In this document: positions 26,177-35,660 of the stretch, piece by piece
How the letters are laid out: each line of letters starts with the position of its first letter
Numbering within the stretch: position 1 is the stretch's first letter
The notes under the pieces: generated by a model
Database searches by the model: none
The model's input: only the letters and a program-made list of their open reading frames with translations
Told to the model about the DNA's origin: nothing
Assembly (NCBI GenBank): GCA_026394605.1
Contig: JAPKXY010000030.1
Span: 35,918 to 99,917 of the forward strand
Reading direction: 5' to 3'
Source: Methanoregula sp.
Lineage (GTDB): Archaea; Halobacteriota; Methanomicrobia; Methanomicrobiales; Methanospirillaceae
Length of the DNA: 64,000 bases
Program-made: the position numbers and the translations under genes

Positions 26177-27404
26177 ACTGTTTGCTTCTGCCCGACACCT
26201 GATGCCCGGCGGGGTCAGCAGCCCGGTGCGTGCCATCCAGCCCTATCCTTTCTATGTATCCCATGCGGGCGGGTCCCGTCTCTTTACCGTTGACGGAAAG
26301 CACCTGATCGACTGCTGCCTTGCCTATGGTCCCCTCATCCTTGGTCATGCCAGCCCGGTTATCAAAGCAGCGATCGCAGCACAGCTGGAGAACGGATGGC
26401 TCTATGGCACGCCTGTACCACTTGAACCTGAATTTGCGCGCACAATAACCGCTGATCATCCGGGTATGGATATGGTGAGGTTCGTTTCGAGCGGTTCAGA
26501 AGCAACGATGGCGGCGATCCGGCTTGCGAGAGGTTTTACTAAAAAAAAGGATATCGTGAAAGTTGAAGGAGGGTTTCACGGCGCCCATGATGCGGTGCTC
26601 GTAAAAGCAGGTTCCGGTGCAACGACGCTTGGCATGCCAGATTCCGCAGGCATCCCTGCTGATGTGGTCGCCCATACCCGGCAGGTGCCGTTCAATGACC
26701 CTGAGGCACTGGAAAGCCTGCTTTCGAAGAACAATGACGTCGCTGCGCTCATCATCGAGCCGGTGCTCGGTAACATCGGGCTGATCGTTCCTGATAAGAA
26801 CTACCTTCAGGAGATCCGGTCAATCACCCGCGCCTGTGATGTCCTGCTGATCTTTGATGAGGTGATCACCGGTTACCGGCTTGGCATCGGTGGCGCACAG
26901 GTGAGATATGGTGTAAAACCCGATCTGACTACCCTGGGTAAGATTATCGGAGGGGGGCTGCCGATCGGCGCATTTCTGGGCAGGCGCGAGATCATGGAAA
27001 TGGTGGCGCCCGCAGGCCCGGTATACCAGGCTGGTACATTTTCAGGAAACCCGCTCTCTCTCTCTGCCGGCATCGCGACAGTGCGGTGGCTGCACGAACA
27101 CCGGAATGCATATGCGGTTCTTGAGAATAACACGCGTGCGATCGAGGAGTTGATCAAGGATGGGGGCACGGGTTCGTTTGTCCGGCTGGGATCGATGTTC
27201 AAGTACTTTTTCAGGAACGCACCTCCGCGCAACTACCGCGAGGTGAAGGAATGTGATACCGGTGCATTCCACCGGTTCTGGACACGTATGCTTGAACAGG
27301 GCATCTTCCTTCCCCCCTCGCAGTTTGAAACCAACTTCCTGTCAGTTATGCATACCGATCAGGATATCCAGGCTATTGCTGCGGGTTATCGATCATGTCT
27401 ATAA
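26163..27404 (+). CDS. hemL: Glutamate-1-semialdehyde 2,1-aminomutase
   Basis: HemL converts glutamate-1-semialdehyde to 5-aminolevulinate using PLP. The 413-residue protein has [16 protein letters not shown] near residue 112 and [10 protein letters not shown] near 235. The PLP lysine is in [13 protein letters not shown] near 258. I start it at the ATG at 26163, matching the family start MKSSELFxxA. A longer frame upstream overlaps hemB and is not expected. It overlaps hemC at its 3' end by ten bases, continuing the translationally coupled hem operon. Confidence 0.95.
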   Translation: MKSSELFASARHLMPGGVSSPVRAIQPYPFYVSHAGGSRLFTVDGKHLIDCCLAYGPLILGHASPVIKAAIAAQLENGWLYGTPVPLEPEFARTITADHPGMDMVRFVSSGSEATMAAIRLARGFTKKKDIVKVEGGFHGAHDAVLVKAGSGATTLGMPDSAGIPADVVAHTRQVPFNDPEALESLLSKNNDVAALIIEPVLGNIGLIVPDKNYLQEIRSITRACDVLLIFDEVITGYRLGIGGAQVRYGVKPDLTTLGKIIGGGLPIGAFLGRREIMEMVAPAGPVYQAGTFSGNPLSLSAGIATVRWLHEHRNAYAVLENNTRAIEELIKDGGTGSFVRLGSMFKYFFRNAPPRNYREVKECDTGAFHRFWTRMLEQGIFLPPSQFETNFLSVMHTDQDIQAIAAGYRSCL

Positions 27405-28285
27405 TCATTGGCACACGGGGTAGTAAGCTCGCGCTCGCGCAGACCGCCACTGTCTGTGGGAAGCTTGCTGCAATGGGAATTGACGCTGAAAAAAAGGTCA
27501 TCGCCACGCAGGGGGACACAGTGACTGGCGTACCGCTCCATGAGATCGGTGGACAGGGCGTCTTTGTGCGGGCGCTTGATGATGCAATCCTTGTAGGTGA
27601 GATTGACTGCGCAGTGCACAGCATGAAGGACATCCCTGCATTCCGACCTTATGGACTGTTCATGGCTGCCATTATCAAGCGTGATCCCCCTGCTGACTAT
27701 ATCGCGTACCATTCAGTCCTCGCGGGTGTCAGGGTAATTGGCACGTCCAGCATCCGCCGTCGCGCCCAGCTGCTCCGCCATGATCCAGACCTTACTGTAA
27801 AAGACTTGCGCGGGAACGTGGACACGCGGATCCGAAAACTGAACGCAGGGGAGTACGATGCGATCGTGCTTGCGGAAGCAGGTCTGATGCGTCTCGGGAT
27901 ACGGGTTCCCGGTGAGCGCCTGCCGCCTGACACCTTTGTCCCGTCTCCCAATCAGGGGACAATTGCAGTCGTGAGTCGCGCTGACCCTTCGCTTATGGAG
28001 ACCCTCTCCGCCCTCGACCACCCGCAGACCCGGAATGATGTGGCTATCGAGAGGGCGGTGATGGAGCAGATGGGCGGGGGATGCTTCACACCGCTTGGGA
28101 TCTACTGCCGTGCCGGGCACCTAGTTGCCGAGGTGTTATCGCTCGATGGCAACCGGACCGAGCGGATCGAGGTGCATGTGCAGAATCTCGAACAAGCATG
28201 TGAACAGGGGCGCATCCTGCGGGGGCGGGCGCAGGACCTGATCGATCAGGCACACGCGAAGATGGGGTTTGCACATGCACGGTAA
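27395..28285 (+). CDS. hemC: Hydroxymethylbilane synthase
   Basis: HemC polymerises four porphobilinogens into hydroxymethylbilane. The 296-residue protein shows [13 protein letters not shown] at its start, the catalytic Asp region VHSMKDIPA near residue 75, and the dipyrromethane cofactor Cys in GGGCFTPLG near 233. It overlaps hemL before it and cobA after it. Uroporphyrinogen-III synthase, which must follow, is not in the operon: cobA comes directly next. Confidence 0.95.
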   Translation: MSIIIGTRGSKLALAQTATVCGKLAAMGIDAEKKVIATQGDTVTGVPLHEIGGQGVFVRALDDAILVGEIDCAVHSMKDIPAFRPYGLFMAAIIKRDPPADYIAYHSVLAGVRVIGTSSIRRRAQLLRHDPDLTVKDLRGNVDTRIRKLNAGEYDAIVLAEAGLMRLGIRVPGERLPPDTFVPSPNQGTIAVVSRADPSLMETLSALDHPQTRNDVAIERAVMEQMGGGCFTPLGIYCRAGHLVAEVLSLDGNRTERIEVHVQNLEQACEQGRILRGRAQDLIDQAHAKMGFAHAR

Positions 28286-29036
28286 GGTCTATCTCGTGGG
28301 TTCAGGACCCGGTGCTATCGGGCTGCTCACGCAGCGTGCGCGGCGGGTGATCGATGCCGCAGACGTGGTGCTATATGACCAGTTGCCGGGTGAAGAAATT
28401 CTCGCAACTCTTCCTGCACATGCTGAACTGATCGATTGCGGGAAATTTGGCAGGAAGCATACCCTCGAACAGGACGAGATCGAAGCGCTGATGGTCGACC
28501 ATGCGAAACAGGGGAAGGTCGTCGTGCGGCTCAAGGGTGGCGACCCGTTCCTGTTCGGGCGCGGCGGTGAGGAGCTGGAGGCCGTGCGGGCAGCGGGCAT
28601 CGATGTCGAGATGGTGCCTGGCATCTCCAGCGCCCTTGCAGTCCCGGCATCTGTGGGCATCCCTCTTACGCACCGGAGCCATGCATCACAGGTGACGATT
28701 CTGACCGGTCATGAGGACCCGGCCAAACCTGCGCCCGCGCTTGACTGGAAGTTGCTCGCACAGAGCCGTGGGACAATTGTCATTCTCATGGGTGTTGCAA
28801 ACCTCGGAAAAATAGCAGCTGCGCTCATGGAAAACGGCAAGAGTACAGCGACCCCGGTTGCGATCATCGAGCGGGGGTTGCACAAGGACCGCAGGGTGAC
28901 GGTCGGCACGCTCAGTTCGATAGCCGTAAAAGCAAAAAAGACCAGGGTCAAACCTCCTGCGGCGATCATAATCGGCGATGTGGTAACATTATATGATCCC
29001 GATGCACCGGATCTGATACCGGTCGATGAGGAATGA
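28275..29036 (+). CDS. cobA: Uroporphyrinogen-III C-methyltransferase
   Basis: CobA (SUMT) methylates uroporphyrinogen III at C2 and C7 to give precorrin-2. The 253-residue protein has the tetrapyrrole methylase motifs: YLVGSGPGAIGLLTQRA at the start, VVRLKGGDPFLFGRGGEE near residue 80, and MVPGISSALAVPA near 112. It is the one-domain form without a fused HemD or CysG part. The ATG at 28275 is preferred over a TTG two codons earlier. Its start lies inside hemC. It ends seven bases before the PsiE-like gene. Confidence 0.93.
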   Translation: MHGKVYLVGSGPGAIGLLTQRARRVIDAADVVLYDQLPGEEILATLPAHAELIDCGKFGRKHTLEQDEIEALMVDHAKQGKVVVRLKGGDPFLFGRGGEELEAVRAAGIDVEMVPGISSALAVPASVGIPLTHRSHASQVTILTGHEDPAKPAPALDWKLLAQSRGTIVILMGVANLGKIAAALMENGKSTATPVAIIERGLHKDRRVTVGTLSSIAVKAKKTRVKPPAAIIIGDVVTLYDPDAPDLIPVDEE

Positions 29037-29042
29037 TCAACG

Positions 29043-29480
29043 ATGCTGGAACTTGTGAATAAATTTGAACGGTTCGTGTATGCGGCGCTCATGGTCTTGC
29101 TGATGGCTGTGCTTGGTTTTTCCCTTGTGGAGCTGTGCTATCTCCTTGCGACAAACCTCACCAACCCTCCCCCCTTTCTCCTCGAGAACCATGAACTCAC
29201 CAACGTGCTGGGCGGGTTCCTGCTCATCCTGATTGGCATCGAACTGCTCGACACCATTAAGGCATATTTCAAGGAGAACTCCATTCACTTCGAGATTGTT
29301 ATCCTGCTTGCAATTGTCGCGATATCCCGTAAGGTGATCCTGCTTGATCCTGCGGTTGCATCAGGACTGGAGTATGCCGGGATCGGCGTCGTGGTCTTCG
29401 GGCTTGCCGGCGCGTATTTCCTGATCAAGAAGGCGGGGGGAATCACCGTTGTGGAGTATGGGGAAGGGAAATCAGAGTAA
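29043..29480 (+). CDS. PsiE-like membrane protein
   Basis: A 145-residue protein with four predicted membrane helices (about residues 10-33, 53-72, 82-98, 107-127) and a central loop with the acidic ELLDTIKAYF segment. It fits the phosphate-starvation-inducible E (PsiE) family, whose function is unknown. It follows cobA by six bases and is probably in the same transcript. A long A/T run follows at 29485-29515 and would terminate transcription. Confidence 0.75.
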   Translation: MLELVNKFERFVYAALMVLLMAVLGFSLVELCYLLATNLTNPPPFLLENHELTNVLGGFLLILIGIELLDTIKAYFKENSIHFEIVILLAIVAISRKVILLDPAVASGLEYAGIGVVVFGLAGAYFLIKKAGGITVVEYGEGKSE

Positions 29481-29484
29481 TAAT

Positions 29485-29515
29485 TTAAAAAAAATCCGGA
29501 ATTTTTTTTTTTAAA
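29485..29515 (+). terminator. Oligo-T terminator after the hem/cobA operon
   Basis: A run of T (11-12 bases) after CCGGAA closes the region downstream of the PsiE-like gene, fitting archaeal intrinsic termination. Confidence 0.5.
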
Positions 29516-29609
29516 ATTACGGATACAATCGTAATACCGGAAAGTGTGTATCTTCCCACGTACCTGAAATGATAGATTATGATAGATTCTAACTCCTATC
29601 CAGCCCCCG

Positions 29610-29830
29610 TTTGCCAGAATACGTCCATTATATGCTTCTCACCATGCCCCTGAACCGTGTACAGATTGATTCTGGCAGAACTTTTTTTATGGCAGGGTGT
29701 TTTGTATGATCCGACCCGGTATCTGCCCATAACCCCCGGTTGGTTGGTGTTTTAAATCGTCAGTTTGCCAAAATACGGCTTTTACGTGGACTTTAAGAAA
29801 CGGAGCCCGCAACGGGCTTCTTTTGGCAGT
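29610..29830 (+). ncRNA. Candidate structured RNA: two tandem stem-loops upstream of cbiT
   Basis: The 480-base spacer before the cbi operon contains two similar structures. The first has arms TGCCAGAAT (29612-29620) and ATTCTGGCA (29669-29677), a perfect nine-base stem extended by one G-U and one A-U pair. The second has arms TGCCAAAA (29766-29773) and TTTTGGCA (29821-29828), with an inner hairpin AGCCCG/CGGGCT at 29804-29818. Loops are 47-48 bases in both. The 5' arms share GTTTGCCARAATACG. No protein frame explains the region. It could be a leader element or a separate RNA, and no known riboswitch consensus is visible. Confidence 0.4.
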
Positions 29831-29962
29831 GTCAGACACCGATCGGAGCCTGTATTGAACCTGGTTTTGAGGCACTCGTGACCCGGCAGCATGGGGTTTA
29901 TCCGCACAGAACTCCTTCTCTAAAACAAGTCTTAATACGTTAACACAACTAAAGTTTAGGAG

Positions 29963-30505
29963 ATGAGCCCATCGAAGATGCCCGGTGGTCCTACACAGGA
30001 CGAGGTTATGGCAGTGGCACTCTTCAAGCTCGGCCTGCGTACCGGTGATTTGATGATCGATGTAGGCTGCGGGAGCGGCAAAGTGTCGATTGCTGCGGCA
30101 CGGATCGCGGCAAACGTGTATGCAATCGATCGCCGGCCCGAAGCCATCCGTTTTGCAAAGAGCAAAGCATCTCGCAATGGTGTAAAAAATATCGAATTTG
30201 TTTGCGCTGAAGCATCAAAATTTCTTACGGACGATAACCGTGCGTTTGACTGTGCGTTTGTTGGTGGATCACACGGGCTGGCAGAATTTCTGCCGGTACT
30301 TGCGAAGCGGGTGCGGCGCACGATTGTAGTGAACGCAGTGCTGGTGAGCACATTGCACACCACCGTTACTACGATGCAGGAGCTCGGGATATTTTCCGAA
30401 GTGGTGCATATGCAGGTCGCACGGTCGCATGGGATCGCGGGGAGCATCAGGTTCCGGCCGATCAATCCGGTCTACGTAATTGTCGGGGAGAGTACGGCAT
30501 GCTGA
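29963..30505 (+). CDS. cbiT: Cobalt-precorrin-6B C15-methyltransferase (decarboxylating)
   Basis: CbiT methylates C15 and decarboxylates the C12 acetate of cobalt-precorrin-6B, working with CbiE. The 180-residue protein has the Rossmann-type SAM motif IDVGCGSGKVSIAAARI near residue 33, and PGGPTQDEVMAVAL at the start is typical. The ATG at 29963 follows AGGAG with almost no spacing; an ATG at 29978 is an alternative. It is the first gene of the cbi operon and overlaps cbiL by seven bases. Confidence 0.9.
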   Translation: MSPSKMPGGPTQDEVMAVALFKLGLRTGDLMIDVGCGSGKVSIAAARIAANVYAIDRRPEAIRFAKSKASRNGVKNIEFVCAEASKFLTDDNRAFDCAFVGGSHGLAEFLPVLAKRVRRTIVVNAVLVSTLHTTVTTMQELGIFSEVVHMQVARSHGIAGSIRFRPINPVYVIVGESTAC

Positions 30506-31104
30506 TCGGTCTTGGGCTGGGGCCGGGGAATCCCGAGTTGCTCACCCTGCGGGCGGTGCGGCTCCTGCGTCAAGCCGATGCGGTCTTTGTACCCGGCAGG
30601 ATCGCATATGATCTTGTCGCGCCGTACCGCGAGCCGGTCGTGCTTGACTTTCCTATGACCGATGACGAATCACGGATCATGGCAAACCTGAAAGAGAACG
30701 CGGCGGTGATCGCACCGGCAGCACGAGAGGGCTGTGTGGTGTTCGGTATCCTTGGCGACCCGAACTTCTTCTCCACGTTCTCCCGGCTCTGTGCGGTCAT
30801 GGCTGAAGATTATCCCGACGTTGACTGCAGTACGGAACCCGGCATTTCCGCGATCACCGCATTCGCTGCAGCGGCTAATATCTCGCTCGCGAGCGGCTTT
30901 ACGGTCTCGGATGGCGGGATGCCTGACATCCGTATCCTGCTCAAGGTTAAGCGACCAAAAGAGCGTGCGGAAGAACTGAAAAAAGAAGGATACCGGGAGT
31001 TCGTCCTTGTCGAGCGGATGTTCTTTCCGGATATGAAAGTGTACCAAAACGGTAATCTCCCGGACAAGAGTGATTATTTAAGCGTCATGTATGCGAGGCG
31101 GTAA
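30499..31104 (+). CDS. cbiL: Cobalt-factor II C20-methyltransferase
   Basis: CbiL adds the C20 methyl group to cobalt-sirohydrochlorin, the third methylation of the ring. The 201-residue protein has the canonical start IGLGLGPGNPELLTLRA, GDPNFFSTFSRL near residue 77, and EPGISAITAFAA near 112. It overlaps cbiT at its start and ends one base before the cbiF start codon. It is somewhat shorter than bacterial CobI/CbiL (about 230-240 residues). Confidence 0.9.
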   Translation: MLIGLGLGPGNPELLTLRAVRLLRQADAVFVPGRIAYDLVAPYREPVVLDFPMTDDESRIMANLKENAAVIAPAAREGCVVFGILGDPNFFSTFSRLCAVMAEDYPDVDCSTEPGISAITAFAAAANISLASGFTVSDGGMPDIRILLKVKRPKERAEELKKEGYREFVLVERMFFPDMKVYQNGNLPDKSDYLSVMYARR

Positions 31105-31105
31105 C

Positions 31106-31834
31106 ATGCAACACGCCGGGGAGCCAGTCGTTTTTTTTGTTGGCGCAGGTCCTGGCGATCCTGATCTCATTACTGTGAAAGGGCGTGCGCTCCTCGAGAC
31201 TGCCGAAGTGCTGGTGTTTGCCGGATCGCTCGTCAATCCCGCGCTTGTTGCGCAATCGAATGCATCCATCCGGCTTGACAGCTGGGGAATGAAGCTGGAA
31301 GATATCGTTATGGAAATGGAGCGGCATGCAAAAGCCGGAAAAAAAGTCGTGCGTCTCCATTCGGGCGATCCGTCCCTCTTTGGCGCGATTGTAGAGCAGA
31401 TGACCGAACTAAAACACCGTGGTGTCGCCGTGGAAATCGTTCCCGGTGTCTCGTCACTGTTTGCGGCTGCCGCCGCACTCCAGATTGAACTAATCCTTAA
31501 CGGTATTAGCGATTCCCTGATCATCACGCGCCCCGCAGGAAAGACCCTCGAAAAGGATCATATTACGGAGCTCTCCGGTGTTGGTGCAACCATGGCGATC
31601 TTTCTTGGCGCTGACCGTTTCGCGGAAGTAACTGCAAAACTCGACTGCCCGCCCGATACTCCGGCGGCTGTTGTTTACCACGCCTCATGGGACGATCAGA
31701 TGGTATTGCGGGGGACGGTTGCTGATATTGCACAAAAGGCGCGGGATGCCGGCATCGGGCGTACCGCACTGCTGATTATCGGGCATGTGGTTGATCCGGA
31801 CGTGCAGTGCAGGAGGTCGCACCTCTATTCATGA
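31106..31834 (+). CDS. cbiF: Cobalt-precorrin-4 C11-methyltransferase
   Basis: CbiF methylates C11 of cobalt-precorrin-4. The 242-residue protein has FVGAGPGDPDLITVKG near residue 10, VVRLHSGDPSLFGAIVEQM near 80 and IVPGVSSLFAAAA near 112, all typical tetrapyrrole methylase motifs. The ATG at 31106 follows GAGGCGG; an earlier in-frame ATG at 31091 sits within cbiL. Its last codons overlap the cbiG start by four bases. Confidence 0.92.
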   Translation: MQHAGEPVVFFVGAGPGDPDLITVKGRALLETAEVLVFAGSLVNPALVAQSNASIRLDSWGMKLEDIVMEMERHAKAGKKVVRLHSGDPSLFGAIVEQMTELKHRGVAVEIVPGVSSLFAAAAALQIELILNGISDSLIITRPAGKTLEKDHITELSGVGATMAIFLGADRFAEVTAKLDCPPDTPAAVVYHASWDDQMVLRGTVADIAQKARDAGIGRTALLIIGHVVDPDVQCRRSHLYS

Positions 31835-32703
31835 AAGAAACCGTCGTGATTGCCTTCCCTCGATCGTTTGAGCAGGCACAACGGATCGCGGTGCACCTTG
31901 GTGCAACACTGCTCCCCTATGATGCTGACGTCTTTGCCCGCGTTTTTGAATCGGATCGGCGGATTGTCGCGCTGATGGCTACGGGTATCGTCGTACGCGC
32001 CATCGCGCCGTTGCTCCATGACAAGTGGATCGATCCTGCGGTTGTTGTTGTGAGCCCCGACCTTTCGTATGCCATCCCCCTGATTGGGGGGCACCATGGA
32101 GCAAACGAGCTTGCCCAGGAGCTTGCGTCTCTTGGGATCAGACCGGTGATCACGACTGCAACAGAGGCGATGGGGAAGGAATCGGTCGAAGTGATTGCAG
32201 AACAGCACGGGTGCGATGTCCTGAACCGTGATTCGACCCGGCGTGTGAATGCGGCTATCCTTGAGGGAGATGTTCCTGTCCTTGCGGTTGTTGGCCCTGC
32301 CATCGTCATCGCCTGTCCGGATGTGTCGGTTCTTTTGAAGAAGGGTGAATACACCGTGGGTATCGGGTGCCGGAAGGGCGTGAAGAAAGAGGAGGTTACC
32401 GTTGCCATGCAGCAGGCGCTCCTTGCTTCCGGCATCGCTATGGTGGATGTATTCGCCATTGCGACTACGATAAAAAAGAAGAACGAATCCGGACTGGTGG
32501 ATGCGATTGCGTCCCTTTCTGCCGGGTTGATATTTCTGGATGACGAAACAATTAATGCACAGACAGCACGGTCACCATCAAAGGCGGTGCGGATCGGGCT
32601 CTCCGGTGTCGCAGAGCCGTGTGCCCTTGCCGTTGCGAAGCGCAAGGAACTTGTCATGGAAAAGACCGTATACGGGAGGGTGACCATTGCCATTGCCCGG
32701 TAG
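31831..32703 (+). CDS. cbiG: Cobalt-precorrin-5A hydrolase
   Basis: CbiG opens the delta-lactone of cobalt-precorrin-5A and releases the C20 carbon as acetaldehyde; it is the hallmark of the anaerobic route. The 290-residue protein has a central MATGIVVRAIAPLL (about 47) and GGHHGANELAQELA (about 84). The C-terminal CbiG domain has VGIGCRKGVKKEEV near 172. The ATG at 31831 follows GGAGGT. The stop is TAG, with the cbiH start just upstream of it. Confidence 0.92.
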   Translation: MKETVVIAFPRSFEQAQRIAVHLGATLLPYDADVFARVFESDRRIVALMATGIVVRAIAPLLHDKWIDPAVVVVSPDLSYAIPLIGGHHGANELAQELASLGIRPVITTATEAMGKESVEVIAEQHGCDVLNRDSTRRVNAAILEGDVPVLAVVGPAIVIACPDVSVLLKKGEYTVGIGCRKGVKKEEVTVAMQQALLASGIAMVDVFAIATTIKKKNESGLVDAIASLSAGLIFLDDETINAQTARSPSKAVRIGLSGVAEPCALAVAKRKELVMEKTVYGRVTIAIAR

Positions 32704-33469
32704 GCCAGCGGGAACGCTCGCGATCGTGGGGATTGGGCCGGGGAGCCGGGACCAGATGACCGCCCGTGCCCTCAAGGTAATCGCCGGTGCCGACATGATC
32801 ATCGGCAATGATACGTATCTTGCGCAGCTCGAACCGCTGCTGGTCGGAAAGAAGGTGATCACAAGCACGATGGGACAGGAAGTGGAGCGGGCAACAACCG
32901 CAATCAAGCTCGCCCGCACCCATCGTGTGGCGATGATATCCGGCGGCGATGCCGGTGTCTATGGTATGGCGGGGATCGTGCTTGAGGTGCTGGAGCACGC
33001 AGGACTCGATGTCCCGGTTGAAGTTGTGCCGGGCGTAACTGCGGCAAATGCAGCCGCATCAAGGGTCGGTTCACCGCTTTCCGGTGACTTTGCGGTAATC
33101 AGCCTTTCTGATCTTCTGACACCTCTCGAGGTCATCGAACAGAGGCTCGAAGCGGTCTTTTCCGTTGGCATTCCGGTCGTTTTGTACAACCCGAAAAGCC
33201 GTGGCAGGCCGCATAACTTCCTGCGTGCGGTTGCGATTGCCAGAAAATATCTTGGAGGAGATACACCGGTTGCACTGGTGAAGAACGCGTACCGGCAGGG
33301 GGAGGAAATTATCATCACCACGCTCGGCGGGATCGAGGCACATGACAGGAGTGTGGATATGCACACCACCGTTATCATCGGTGGTGCGGAAAGCAGGATC
33401 TGGAGGAGGGGAGCAGATGTCAAGGGAATCATTACCCCGCGCGGATACCAGCGGAAATACATATACTGA
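32687..33469 (+). CDS. cbiH: Cobalt-precorrin-3 C17-methyltransferase
   Basis: CbiH methylates C17 and drives ring contraction. The 260-residue protein has AIVGIGPGSRDQMTARAL near residue 12, ISGGDAGVYGMAG near 84, VVPGVTAANAAAS near 112 and LYNPKSRGRPHNFLRA near 166. The TTG at 32687 follows GGGAGGG at good spacing, so I accept a TTG start inside the end of cbiG. It overlaps cbiC by more than 50 bases. Confidence 0.92.
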   Translation: MPLPGRPAGTLAIVGIGPGSRDQMTARALKVIAGADMIIGNDTYLAQLEPLLVGKKVITSTMGQEVERATTAIKLARTHRVAMISGGDAGVYGMAGIVLEVLEHAGLDVPVEVVPGVTAANAAASRVGSPLSGDFAVISLSDLLTPLEVIEQRLEAVFSVGIPVVLYNPKSRGRPHNFLRAVAIARKYLGGDTPVALVKNAYRQGEEIIITTLGGIEAHDRSVDMHTTVIIGGAESRIWRRGADVKGIITPRGYQRKYIY

Positions 33470-34103
33470 TCTGGGTGCCGAGACGCGGGAGGCATACGAG
33501 ATCTCCCGAACTTCCCGGATACATGCGCGTTCTGTAATTGGAAATGCATCAGATGAGGATCGGATCAGGCAACGGTGTTCGATTGCTGTCGGGGACTTTT
33601 CAATGGCGCCGCTTTTACGGTTCTGCCATGATCCGCTACCGGCTGCCCTAACAGCCCTTGCCCGCGGCGCACCGATCATAAGCGATATCCGGATGGTGCA
33701 GGTCGGTATCCAGAAAAAGGGGCATACATCTGAGATACTCTGTGCGTTGGATTACGGTCAGGACCTTGCCCTTGCCCGCGGGATAACCCGCACATCGGCG
33801 GGTTTATCTGCCATTGAGAACAGGATTGCAGGATCTATCATTGTAATCGGGAATGCCCCCTCCGCAATGCTCATTATTTGCGACATGGTCAGGCATGGCA
33901 CCCGACCGGCAGTCATCATCGGAACACCCGTCGGGTTCGTCAATGCGGCAGAGTCCAAAGCAATGGTACGGAACCTCGACATTCCCTCCATCTCGACTGA
34001 TGGGACACGGGGCGGGACGCCGGTAGGGGTAGCAGCGATCAACGAATGTATCACGATCTATGCAGAGGGCGCTTCTCATGCGGGATCCGGTCACAGGGTT
34101 TGA
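33417..34103 (+). CDS. cbiC: Cobalt-precorrin-8 methylmutase
   Basis: CbiC moves the C11 methyl group to C12, giving cobyrinic acid. The 228-residue protein has RIHARSVIGNASDEDRIRQR, the conserved His in SRIHARSV and IGNAPSAMLIICDMV near residue 143. PVGFVNAAESK and TRGGTPVGVAAIN are near the end. The ATG at 33417 has GGAGGAGGGG upstream and lies within cbiH. It overlaps the start of cbiD. Confidence 0.92.
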   Translation: MSRESLPRADTSGNTYTDLGAETREAYEISRTSRIHARSVIGNASDEDRIRQRCSIAVGDFSMAPLLRFCHDPLPAALTALARGAPIISDIRMVQVGIQKKGHTSEILCALDYGQDLALARGITRTSAGLSAIENRIAGSIIVIGNAPSAMLIICDMVRHGTRPAVIIGTPVGFVNAAESKAMVRNLDIPSISTDGTRGGTPVGVAAINECITIYAEGASHAGSGHRV

Positions 34104-35082
34104 GTACCCCGCCAGCTGGCAGGAAAAATGCCAATCGCAGGATCAGCTTGACGACGTTGCCCGCGGGTTTTCAGTACTCACCGCATCGGGCACGGTCCTG
34201 CGTCGCGGGTACACGACGGGCACGACCGCGGCAGCTGCCTGCAAGGCCGCGATCCTCTCGCTGCGAACAGAAGTATCATCTGTTAAAATCAGGATCCCCT
34301 GCGGGCTTGACGTGGAGGTGCCTGTCGCTGCTCGCAATGGTACGGCATCATGCAGGAAATATGCGGGAGATTATTACAGTGATGCGACCGCTGATCTTCT
34401 ATTTGTCGCACAGGCAGTCGTGCATGGTGATGGCGTGAACCTCGTAGCGGGTGCCGGCATCGGGATCTTTGTCCGCGACACCCCGCGGTTTCATCGTGGT
34501 ACTCCGGCAATCAATCCGGCCCCGCTTTCCTGTATCCTGCGTTCGATGGAGGAGGCGCTTGATGCCTGTGGTCTTTCAGATGTGACAGTGACGGTCTCTG
34601 TTCCCAAGGGTGAGGTAGTTGCACAACGCACCCTCAATCCCCGCATCGGTATACAAGGCGGAATCTCTGTGCTTGGTACCACAGGACTGGTGGAACCATG
34701 GGACGATCACCTTGCAGCGTCCATGCTCGGACGGATCAGCACCGCTCATCACGTGGTGCTGACAACGGGTCGAACCGGACTGCGGTATGCCCGGCTTTTG
34801 TATCCGTCGCACGAGGTGGTTCTGGTCGGTTCGCGTATCGGTGATGCACTCGAGGCTGCTTGCGGTGAAATAATCCTCCTTGGACTTCCGGCACTGATCC
34901 TGAAATATATCAATCCGCATATCCTCCATGGCACAGGCTATGCCACCGTTGAGGAATTCTCCGCATCGCCGGATTTTGACACGACCATTAAAAAAACGCT
35001 TGATGAATTTTTTATCTCATTTCCACATGTCCATGTGGTTCTGGTCGATCGCAAAGGCACGGTTATAGGTGAGAGCCCATGA
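34078..35082 (+). CDS. cbiD: Cobalt-precorrin-5B C1-methyltransferase
   Basis: CbiD methylates C1 of cobalt-precorrin-5B. The 334-residue protein starts MRDPVTGFEYP and has RRGYTTGTTAAAACKAA near residue 43, the family signature. The AINPAPLSCI, TLNPRIGIQGGISVLGTTG and ATVEEF segments are also as expected. The ATG at 34078 follows GAGGG; an ATG six codons earlier is less likely. It overlaps cbiC by 26 bases and cbiE by four (ATGA). Confidence 0.92.
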   Translation: MRDPVTGFEYPASWQEKCQSQDQLDDVARGFSVLTASGTVLRRGYTTGTTAAAACKAAILSLRTEVSSVKIRIPCGLDVEVPVAARNGTASCRKYAGDYYSDATADLLFVAQAVVHGDGVNLVAGAGIGIFVRDTPRFHRGTPAINPAPLSCILRSMEEALDACGLSDVTVTVSVPKGEVVAQRTLNPRIGIQGGISVLGTTGLVEPWDDHLAASMLGRISTAHHVVLTTGRTGLRYARLLYPSHEVVLVGSRIGDALEAACGEIILLGLPALILKYINPHILHGTGYATVEEFSASPDFDTTIKKTLDEFFISFPHVHVVLVDRKGTVIGESP

Positions 35083-35660
35083 AAATCGTCGGGGTTGGCT
35101 GTGGACCGGGCATGCTGACAAAAGAGGCAATACAGGCAATCGCATCAGCTGCCCTGATCTATGGTTCAGACCGGGCAATCGAACTTGCCCAACCGCATAT
35201 ACCACCAGACTGTATCGTGAAAACTATCGATGACTTCAAGGCACTGCACACGCTCCCAAAAGAAGTAGTAGTCCTCTCCACCGGTGACCCGATGCTCGCC
35301 GGGCTGGGGTACCTGGACGGTGAAGTGGTGCCTGGAATTTCGTCCCTCCAGGTGGCGGCTGCACGGCTCAGGATTCCGCTGGCACAAATCGTCCCGGTCG
35401 TGGCTCATGGCACTGGGCATGAGCAGGGGATGCGCGACACAATTGACGCTCTGTCGCATAAAAAAATCGTGTTCCTGCTAGCCGATCCGAAATTCGACAT
35501 TCTGGAATTGTACAAAAGGCTGCAGCTGCTTGGCATCCCACTAAAAGTGGTAGTCTGCGAGAACCTCTGCTATCCTGATGAGCGGATCACGGTCGGCCAC
35601 ATCGGTGCGCCGCCAGTACCGGTCTGCAAGTTGTACTCCCTTGTGGTTGGGAATTTTTGA
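35079..35660 (+). CDS. cbiE: Cobalt-precorrin-7 C5-methyltransferase
   Basis: CbiE methylates C5, partnering CbiT. The 193-residue protein has VGVGCGPGMLTKEA at the start, VVLSTGDPMLAGLG near residue 65 and VVPGISSLQVAAA near 85. It is the last cbi gene. The operon thus carries cbiT and cbiE at opposite ends instead of fused as in some organisms. CbiJ, CbiA, CbiP and a cobalt chelatase are not present here. Confidence 0.9.
   Translation: MKIVGVGCGPGMLTKEAIQAIASAALIYGSDRAIELAQPHIPPDCIVKTIDDFKALHTLPKEVVVLSTGDPMLAGLGYLDGEVVPGISSLQVAAARLRIPLAQIVPVVAHGTGHEQGMRDTIDALSHKKIVFLLADPKFDILELYKRLQLLGIPLKVVVCENLCYPDERITVGHIGAPPVPVCKLYSLVVGNF

Noticed and set aside
29481..29962. Cobalamin riboswitch
   Set aside because: The B12-box consensus is not present, and such riboswitches are rare in archaea; only unclassified stem-loops are visible.
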